This document shows positions 20,266 to 27,361 of a stretch of DNA of 27,361 nucleotides, piece by piece (the stretch's first letter is position 1; every line of letters starts with the position of its first letter). The notes beneath the pieces were generated by a model that saw only the letters and a list, made by a program, of their open reading frames with translations, did no database searches and had not been told where the DNA came from. A program made the position numbers and the translations under genes. The DNA comes from Ophiosphaerella korrae (Eukaryota; Ascomycota; Dothideomycetes; Pleosporales; Phaeosphaeriaceae): positions 1-27,361 of the forward strand of contig JALNQF010000483.1 of the NCBI GenBank assembly GCA_028456385.1, read 5' to 3'.

Positions 20266-20716
20266 CGTAATAAGAGAAATTAAGATAGAACTAATTAGTC
20301 TTAACTTAGATACTAATAAAGTATAAGATAAGTAGAGTAATAACTTTAATTAAGAAACTACTTATAACTAGGATACGTAGTAGTAATCTATAATTATATA
20401 TAAATAGATTAAAGTAATCTATAATAATATATAAATAGATTAAGGTAATCTATAGTTACGTATATATAGATTAGTAGTAATCTATACTATTATATAAATA
20501 GATTAGTATAAGTATATAGTTAATAATATATATATTATTAGAATAGTATTAGTAATTTAATCTTTTAACTATAGAACGCTAATATAAGATAGTTACAAAA
20601 TATCTTTTATTATTTATAGTTATTATAGATCCTAACTTTAACTTTTATTATTACTTTTTAATCTACTAACTCTTATAAGATAAGTACTTATAGTTAATAA
20701 TAGGTAGCCTATTATA
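20266..20716 (+). repeat. 3' LTR of copy C, subfamily 2
   Basis: This LTR of about 451 bp starts cgtaataagagaaattaag and ends gcctattata. Its first 300 bases match the LTR at 6453, including four imperfect units of about 32 bp with aatctat/atagatt arms at about 20386-20510. Its last 40 bases (tacttatagttaataatagg) differ from subfamily 1 but match, in reverse, the LTR end at 24364. The two LTR ends facing each other across the unclassified region therefore look like terminal inverted repeats, although they are not the ends of a DNA transposon. Confidence 0.85.
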
Positions 20717-23700
20717 CTAAAGCTACTCTTAGAAAAAAGATTTACTATTATAATAAAGCTATCTATATAGTTATATAATATTATAAAGTTAAAGAGAGTA
20801 GAATATACTTTAGAATAGCTAAAAGATTAAGTAGCTACGTTAGCTAGCTACTAAAGAGTAGAGATAATTCTTTACTAGACTTACTAGTTAAAACTTTAGA
20901 GTTAGTAATAGTATTAGTATATAAAGAGATAAGACTAATAATATACTTTATTTAATTTAGTAAAGCCCTATTAATTAAATAGTATATATACTTATTTTAT
21001 ACTCTAGAAGATCTTACTAAGTACTTTAAAAGAAAGTACCTAAAGTATATTAAAGAAGGAGACTATATTAAATATAAACTTTACTAGCTAACTTTTAAAT
21101 ACAAGATATACTTATAATAGTATATATATAAAGTATATAGTATACTCTTTTAAGCTTATAAGAGTAAGTTTTTTAGAGTTTATAATTTCTTATAACTAGT
21201 AAGTACTATTTATATATCTTATTCTAGAACTTTAGTAAACTTTTAGAATAATTATATTTCTTTTATCTATTTTTCTATCTATTACTTAAATATAGATTTA
21301 TTATAGTTAGTAGGCTCTAAGTACTTATAACGCTAAGTAAAAAAGAAAGTACTAAGGCTAAAAGGTATATAGTAAGTATAGTAGTTATTTTATATACTTA
21401 ATACCTTTATACTTAAGTCTAAGTATATTATCTATTATTTTCTACTAGAAGTTAGTAAGCTATAGCTTTATATACTTAATTTTTTAACTTATTATCTTTA
21501 TTACTTATAAGCTAAATATAGTTAGTTTTAAACTATCTTTAGTAAAGATACTTAGTAAAAAGAAAAGCTTAATTATAAGATAATATATACTAGTAAATAC
21601 TAAGTGTATATAGTAACTAGTTAATAAAGTACTATTAACTACTTTAGAAGTTTTTATAGAAACTAAAGTAGATATTCTTTTATATTAAGTTAGTACTATA
21701 AATAAAGAAGTAGTAAAAGAGGCTACTTACTATTAAAAAGGTAGTACTTACTATCTTAATAGCTATAGATAGTAATAAGCTAGATAATAATATTATCTTG
21801 TAGTAGACTTACTTATATACTCTAGGCTATATCTAAGAGATAATCTTAGTAAGTATATTATAAAGTTATCTATACTAAGAGCCTATTAATAATTACTTAG
21901 ACTACTATAATATTAGGAAAGTAATTCTACTACTATACTATACTTATATAAATACTTATACTATTAGCTTTAGTAAACTTAGTATAATAAGTAAAGAGCT
22001 ATATAGTATTTAAGTTTCTATAGAGCTAAAAGTACTAGTAATAATATTAGAGGTATATATTACTAAAGCTAGTATTACTAAAACTATCTTAGTACTTAGT
22101 ATTAGTATAATACTCTAGAGCTACGCTAGTAGTAGTATTAGTAAAAAAAGTATTAGAAAATAAGAAAATATAGACTTTAGATAGCTAGAGCTACTATAAG
22201 AGTATTTAGTATAGTTAGAAGAGTATTAAGAGTATCTAGTAAGTAGATATATATAATAGATTAAATTAGATAATTACTTATAAAGCTAGTATAAGTACTA
22301 TTAGTATCTAGTAGATAGAGAGATATTCTAGTAAAGGATTAGAGTTAAGAGTAGTACTAAGTAAACTAAAAGATAAGTAATATAAAGTAAGAGAGTTAGT
22401 AAGTAAAAGCTATTTACTCTTACTATTTACTCTTACTATTACTTTACTTATAGTTAGCCTAGTAATTAATAATACTAATTATAGTATATAGTATATAGAT
22501 TAAAGTACTATTTTCTACTAGTATTAAAACTTCTAACTAAGCTTTCTACGCGTAATATATAAGCTTATAAAGTTTTTCTACTACTTAGAACTACTATAAT
22601 AGTAAGTTATATACGTTCTTTTTTAAGGCTCTTCTATAGTAATACTAGTATACTTAAAATAGCTTTTTATACTATTTTATCTTATACTTACTATATTAAT
22701 ATACTACTTAAGAAATACTTTAAATCTTTACCTAAGTACTTTCTTATATATACTTTAGTTCTTTTAGATAAATACTTTTAGCTCTATAAAGAACTCTTTA
22801 ATTAGATAAAGTAAGATAAGTATACTAATAGATACTAAAGTATAATACTAGCTTCTTTATATATTACTTATAGTTATACTATTTAATAGATACTTATATT
22901 ATCTATTATAAGCTAGAATACTTCTTAGAACTTATACTATAATATATAAAAAGTTATTTATAAAGTTTTTAAATAGTATACTATCTATTTTTTCTTAATA
23001 TATATATATAAGAGTATAATACCTTCTTATATATATACTACTAGGATCTAGTATTACTAGCTATAGTAGAAGTAAGTTACTTATATAAGTATTATACTTA
23101 TAAGTAATTAGCTTATACTACTTCCTATAATATTAATTATATTTATTACTAAGTTAAGTAGAATACGCCTAGCTTCTATATACGTAATCTTACTTAGCCT
23201 CTACTTAAGTTATACTAAGAGTATTAAGATAGCTATACTATTATATATAGAACTTATACTATTTATAGATTATTTAAACTTATTATAGCTTAATTTATTT
23301 ACTAAATATTTTCTAATATAAGTTACTTACTTTATTTAGAACTATAGTTTCTAATAGATTTAAGTAACTAAGCGTTACTATTAGTATACTAGGTTAAGTA
23401 TTACTAGATATAAAAATAACTAGTAATACTATTACTATATAAAGAGATAGTAATTAATATATAAAAATAGCTTATAGCGTAAAGTATATTATAGATATAA
23501 AGGTATAGAAAGAGTATATATAGTAATAAGCTTAAGATAGTAGACTTAAGAATATACTAGTACTAACTACTAAAAAGCTTACTATAGTTATATAAAGAGA
23601 ATTATAACTAATCTCTTAAGAACTAGAGATAAAGTAAGCTTAAGTTATTTAAGCTATTAGTATAAGATATTAAGCTAATAACTTATTATATAGTAGTTTA

Positions 23701-24363
23701 AATTTAAATCTTATATTATTTCTTTATACTATAAATTTATACTACTTATTAATATATCTACGCTATTAGAGCTCTTTATAGTATATACTCTTAATCTTTA
23801 TTTTTTATTATAACTTTATTTTTTAGTAAAAGTATAAGTACTATCTTATCTTTTTTTTCTATAAAAGCTTTTTACTTATAGCTATATTTACTTTTACTTT
23901 TCTTTACTATAGCTTTTTTTTAAGTAGTTTACTTAGCTTATACTTCTTTAAAGTCTTTATATTTTATAAATTTAGCTTTTCTTAAAATAATTAGTTTTTT
24001 TTTTTTTATAAATTTAGGTCTTTCTATTAACTTATAGTAAAACCTAATTATAATCTTAAAGTAGGCTTTACTTAGTAAATAATATCTTAGTAGTACTTAT
24101 AAGTTTCTAAACGTATCTTTATAGATATTACTTACTTTACTTATTAAAAGTATAATAATCTTATTTAATTAGGTTACGTAATAATATTAGACTTTCTATT
24201 ATTACTAGTATTATTAGTATTACTAGAGTTAGTAGTACTTTATTCTAAAATAAGGGTCTTACTACTCTATTAGCGTTAAAGCTTATAAGTTCTATAAGTA
24301 GCTTTAGTATATAGTAAAGTACTCTCTTTAGGTTTTAAAGAAAGAGCTTAGTAGTAGCCTATC
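20717..24363. other. unclassified RIP-mutated region between two 3' LTRs
   Basis: These 3.65 kb are as poor in CA and TG as the rest but share no segment I can align with the two Gypsy lineages. With TAA/TAG read as Gln several frames stay open on both strands, so openness is not informative. A Lys-rich minus-strand stretch (about 23850-24180) reads IYKDTFRNLQ and later RPKFIKKKK. A minus-strand frame around 22500-23250 is long, but no RT, transposase, integrase, helicase or tyrosine-recombinase motif could be recognised. A 13-bp direct repeat, tatttactcttac, occurs twice at 22411-22436, and a T-run of more than ten lies at about 23997-24008. RIP implies the region was once repeated in the genome, so it is probably an old transposon of another class, or lies in a larger duplicated segment. 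Confidence 0.4.
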
Positions 24364-24780
24364 TATAATAAGCTACTTATTATTAACTATAAGTACCTAT
24401 ATAAGGTATTAGTAGATTAAGAGTTAATAGTAAAAGCTTAGAGGTAATCTATAATAACTATAAATAATAGAAGATATTTTATAACTATCTTGTATTAGCG
24501 TTCTATAGTTAAAGGATTAAATTACTAATACTATCTTAATAATACGTATTCTACTAACTATATACTTATTATAATCTATAATCTATAGTTACTAAGACTA
24601 GTAGATTAGAGATTATCTTAATCTATAATCTATTAACGCTAAGAGTCTATAGATTATAGATTATACTAAGTATCCTAGTTATATATAGTTTTCTAATTAA
24701 GATTATTACTTTACTTATCTTATACTTTATTAGCGTCTAAGTTAAGACTAATTAGTTCTATCTTAATTCCTTCTATTATA
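24364..24780 (-). repeat. 3' LTR of copy A2, subfamily 2
   Basis: This is a minus-strand LTR of about 417 bp. Its 3' end (left) reads, on the minus strand, ctacttatagttaataata plus the terminal tata-type end, as in the LTR at 20266. Its 5' end (right) is tataatagaaggaatt. The region at about 24570-24665 contains several aatctataatctat-type units in both orientations, the counterpart of the 32-bp units in the other subfamily-2 LTRs but rearranged. Confidence 0.8.
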
Positions 24781-24805
24781 CCTATAATACTATCTCTCTT
24801 TTTAA
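24781..24805 (-). other. polypurine tract of copy A2
   Basis: On the minus strand, aaaaagagagatagtattat followed by agg lies directly before the LTR start at 24780. It is the same tract-plus-agtattatag arrangement as in copies B and C. Confidence 0.65.
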
Positions 24806-25060
24806 GTAGGTCTTAGTTTACCTATTCTAGAGCTAAAGTTATTAGTCTAGTTTTTTTATTAATATAGAGTTTTTTATCTTCTCTTATAACTATTTTATCT
24901 ATATATTATTACTATCTCTTTACTAATTACGTATTACGTAATAGTATTAAAATATTTCTTTACTCTTGTTATACTTTTCCTAAATTAAACCCTAAGTCTC
25001 ATCTTTATATTATTTCTATAAATAATAGTAGAGCTTATAAGGTATATATTTATATAAATA

Positions 25061-25492
25061 TACGTAGCTCTTATAATATATCTAGTATCTCTCTTTCTAA
25101 GTATAAGTTTATTATACTTATTCTTACGTCTAGGCTTAATAATAATAGGGAAAGCTATTAACTAGACTTAAGAGAAATTACTATCTTAAATTGTAGAAGC
25201 TAAAGCTAAGTATAAGTATATCTAGAAGCTTATATAAAGTAAGCTAGTAAAGAATTAAGCTTATCTCTTTTATCTTTATAAGATAAAGGCCTTAAATAAT
25301 AAGAAATTAGCTAAGTAGTTAGTAGCTCTAGAAGCTAAGCTAGATCTAGATAAAGTATTTAGTATTACTATAGTAGGTCCTACGCTAGACGTCCCTATTA
25401 TCTCTCTATCTATTATTAGTAATATTAGTTCTCTTAGTTTACTACTAGGCGTTCTAGAGGGTTTTAATTTTAGAACTCCTCTAATTTCTTAA
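25061..25492 (+). pseudogene. antisense ORF in A2 3' tail (longest version)
   Basis: This plus-strand frame of 144 codons ends at TAA 25490-25492, antisense to the A2 pol and tail. Blocks are YLVSLFLSIS, FLRLGLIIIGKAINQTQ, LLSQIVEAKAKYKYIQK, FYLYKIKALNNKKLAKQL, ALEAKLDLDKV, and at the end GVLEGFNFRTPLIS. All interruptions are TAA or TAG. It aligns end to end, with only a small length change near the start, with the frames at 3537-3947 (+), 12957-13337 (-) and 19584-19934 (-). The middle is a Lys/Glu/Leu pattern compatible with a helix; there is no signal peptide or known domain that I recognise. Confidence 0.5.
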
Positions 25493-25499
25493 AGTAATT

Positions 25500-27361
25500 A
25501 AGATTATCTTCTAGTTCTTATATTTTCTCCTATAGTTATCCTTTTTTGTCTATACCTATCTATTCTACTAAGTAGTAGTTTCTTCTATTATAAAACTAGT
25601 ATACTAGGATTTTCTTAACTTCTTATTCTTCTTATTTTCTATACGTATCTACTTTATATACTAGTAGTTCTACTTCTTGTAGTACTTATTCTAGTAGAGC
25701 TATATAGAATATTAAGTATATCTTTATCTTATTTAGTAGCTTTAGTTTAAATATAACTAGAATAACTTCTTTCTTAATTTTATATAGTCTTATCTTAACG
25801 TAGTCTAATTTTAGGCTTAGTTACTTACTCTTAATATTTTTTTATACTAACTATACTTTTTCTCCCTCTTTAAATTAAGGTTTCTTTTTATATTTCTTAT
25901 TATAGTATTTTACTATTTTAACTTATAAGAACTCTATATTCTATCTTAACTAGTTATATATATCTTTAAGTCTATTAGCAAAGTTTTCTCTTCTTAGAGA
26001 CTAAGATATTTAATTTCTTAGTATCTAATATATATTAGGTTTAAATCTATAGTTTATAAAGAAAAGTAATACTCTTATTACTATATTCTTTATACTATTA
26101 TATACTAGCTATACTATAAGTAGTAACTATACCTAATTATTCTAATTATAGTTTAGGTAGTATCTTAAGTACTATTCTACTATCTAATTTATTTATTCTA
26201 ATTATCTATCTATCTATAGTTAATATACTATAGATATTGTATATTATATTCCTAATTACACTACTATTATTCTCTATAGTTTTAATATAAATTGTATATC
26301 TCTATCTATAATAATCTTATCTAGTAGTCTATATTAACTAATTATAGTTCCTAGAACCTAGTATATAGTAACTTCTATCTTACTCTTCTCTTTATATAGT
26401 CTAAAGTATATATACTTTATAAGTTTATTTACTATTATTAGGATTTTATTATAATTAACTCTTAATATTAAGTCTTTAGACTTTAGTAGCTTTATAACAA
26501 AGTCTATTATAATAACTCTCTATAGTTATTCTAGTACTTCTACTAGTTATAATATTCTATATAGTATATATCTATTATATTTATTTCTATAGCACTCTAT
26601 ATAATCTTATAGTACTTCTATTACTAGTTATCTTGCTTTTAGAATATAATAATCTTGTAGTAGTCTATCTAATATTTTCTTAATTCTTTAGTAACTATAT
26701 ACTAGTAATTTATAGAATTATTATATAAATTCTCTTTAAATCTTACTTAGAATATATATTCTTCTATAGGCTTAAGTAAATCCTTTATAAATTTATAGTT
26801 TTTTTATTTCTTTAGATACTTCTTACGTTATTTTCTAAATCTATTTATCTAGCTTACTACTTATTCTTTTAAGTATTATAGCTATCTTAAGTATATTTAG
26901 GACTAAGTATCTTTCTTTATTCTTAACTAGAACTATACTAGTAGTATTTACTTCTTCTTATAAGTCTAGTCTTCTACTAAGGGTATTTATAAATTAATTA
27001 TCTTTCTCTTTTATATATATAATTTCTATATTAAATATTAATAGAAATTCCTACTATCTTATATAACGTTATAATAGTTCTTTATTTATTATAAATTTTA
27101 TAAGATTCTTGTAATCTATATAGACTTTTATCTAATACTTTACTCCTTATAGGTATACTCTCTATTATTTAAATACCTTATAGATTACTAGTATTTCTTT
27201 ATTATAGATTAAGTAGTTAAGTTCTACTATTTTTATCTTTTTAGAAAAGTACTTAACTAAGTATTCTTTTTTAGTCTTTAGGTTTTCTTGTATTAGTACT
27301 ATTCTATAGACTAAATTAGATGCGTCTATTTTTACTATTACTAGTAGGTCTAGGTTATATA
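25500..27361 (-). pseudogene. pol: A2 pol remnant: RNase H, integrase, chromodomain (partial)
   Basis: Read leftward on the minus strand, RNase H starts at the window edge (VKIDASNLV, 27308-27345) and continues to about 26960. The integrase zinc finger and catalytic core lie at about 25980-26750, collinear with copy A1: the first catalytic Asp segment is near 26490-26515 and the D-x-Q-x-E segment is near 26180-26210. A chromodomain remnant lies at about 25500-25640, with the paired Tyr and the Glu-Asn-Leu motif recognisable by alignment with the other three copies. Stops are TAA and TAG at former Gln and Trp codons. The protein would have continued to the right with RT. Confidence 0.82.

Larger units (their letters stand above)
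14073..20716 (+). mobile_element. chromovirus copy C, leader-deleted, with chimeric LTRs
   Basis: This is the second plus-strand copy, in tandem with B and collinear with it from gag to polypurine tract. Three things set it apart. The 132-bp leader, and with it the primer-binding site, is missing, so the copy could not have been reverse-transcribed in this form. Its left LTR (13642) is subfamily 1 while its right LTR (20266) is subfamily 2, so it is not a simple insertion. And a 165-bp MITE-like sequence interrupts it at 15049-15213. Its 3' tail resembles that of A2 rather than that of B, in line with its subfamily-2 LTR. Confidence 0.88.
24781..27361 (-). mobile_element. chromovirus copy A2, 3' part (continues beyond window)
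   Basis: This is the minus-strand internal region of a fourth chromovirus copy, collinear with A1 and the reverse of B and C, from the polypurine tract (24781-24805) to the start of RNase H at the right edge. Its RT, protease, gag and 5' LTR, if present, lie outside the window. Its tail groups with copy C. At 27308-27345 the RNase H segment reads VKIDASNLV on the minus strand, keeping the Asp-Ala-Ser that is Asp-Val-Ser in C and Asp-Lys-Ser in B, so this copy is slightly less damaged here. Confidence 0.88.

Noticed and set aside
24001..24012. The T-run as the poly(A) tail of a LINE or processed pseudogene on the minus strand.
   Set aside because: Sequence continues on both sides without a target-site duplication or RT motif, and such runs are expected by chance in DNA this rich in T.
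20680..24405. Apparent terminal inverted repeats of about 40-50 bp around a 3.7-kb segment, as for a DNA transposon.
   Set aside because: The repeats are the 3' ends of two subfamily-2 LTRs in opposite orientation (20266-20716 and 24364-24780), each continuous with its own element.
1..27361. Mitochondrial, plasmid or Plasmodium-type genome because of the extreme A+T content.
   Set aside because: The content is nuclear Gypsy elements with LTRs, and the CA/TG-specific depletion with surviving CG is not explained by general A+T bias.

Overview
The window looks like a transposon graveyard from a filamentous ascomycete (Pezizomycotina), with no intact gene on either strand. The base composition is extremely A+T rich and TpA dominates. 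CpA and TpG are almost absent, only a few per kilobase, while some CpG survives. This is the footprint of saturated repeat-induced point mutation (RIP, C to T mainly in CpA on both strands). In coding remnants Gln codons (CAA, CAG) and Trp codons have become TAA or TAG, His and Cys have become Tyr, Asp has become Asn, and Gly has become Arg, Ser, Lys or Glu. When TAA/TAG are read as former Gln or Trp, long Ty3/Gypsy polyproteins appear.

Layout, left to right. (1) Positions 1-140 are a 61-bp tandem repeat built from a 30-bp perfect palindrome. (2) Positions 141-2813 are a minus-strand 5' fragment of one Gypsy lineage (R1), cut off at the start of RNase H. (3) Positions 2814-6440 are a minus-strand, 5'-truncated copy (A1) of a second Gypsy lineage, a chromovirus with a C-terminal chromodomain. 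(4) Positions 6453-7045 are a plus-strand LTR with its leader whose internal region has been lost. (5) Positions 7046-14072 are a structurally full-length plus-strand chromovirus (B) with two 431-bp LTRs. (6) Positions 14073-20716 are a second plus-strand copy (C), which shares its left LTR with B, ends in an LTR of another subfamily, lacks the leader, and carries a 165-bp MITE-like insertion. (7) Positions 20717-24363 are 3.65 kb of equally mutated sequence that I cannot classify. (8) Positions 24364-27361 are the 3' part of another minus-strand chromovirus copy (A2), which runs out of the window.

The chromovirus order is LTR, leader, gag with two zinc-knuckle remnants, protease, reverse transcriptase, RNase H, integrase, GPY/F-like module, chromodomain, a tail of about 0.65 kb, polypurine tract, LTR. 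The tail is the most interesting part. All four copies keep an indel-free antisense frame of 117-144 codons that ends opposite the chromodomain and has recognisably similar amino acids in two diverged subfamilies. It may be an undescribed antisense gene of this family. Everything else is explained by nested or recombined retrotransposons inactivated by RIP. No rRNA, tRNA, CRISPR or host gene was seen.
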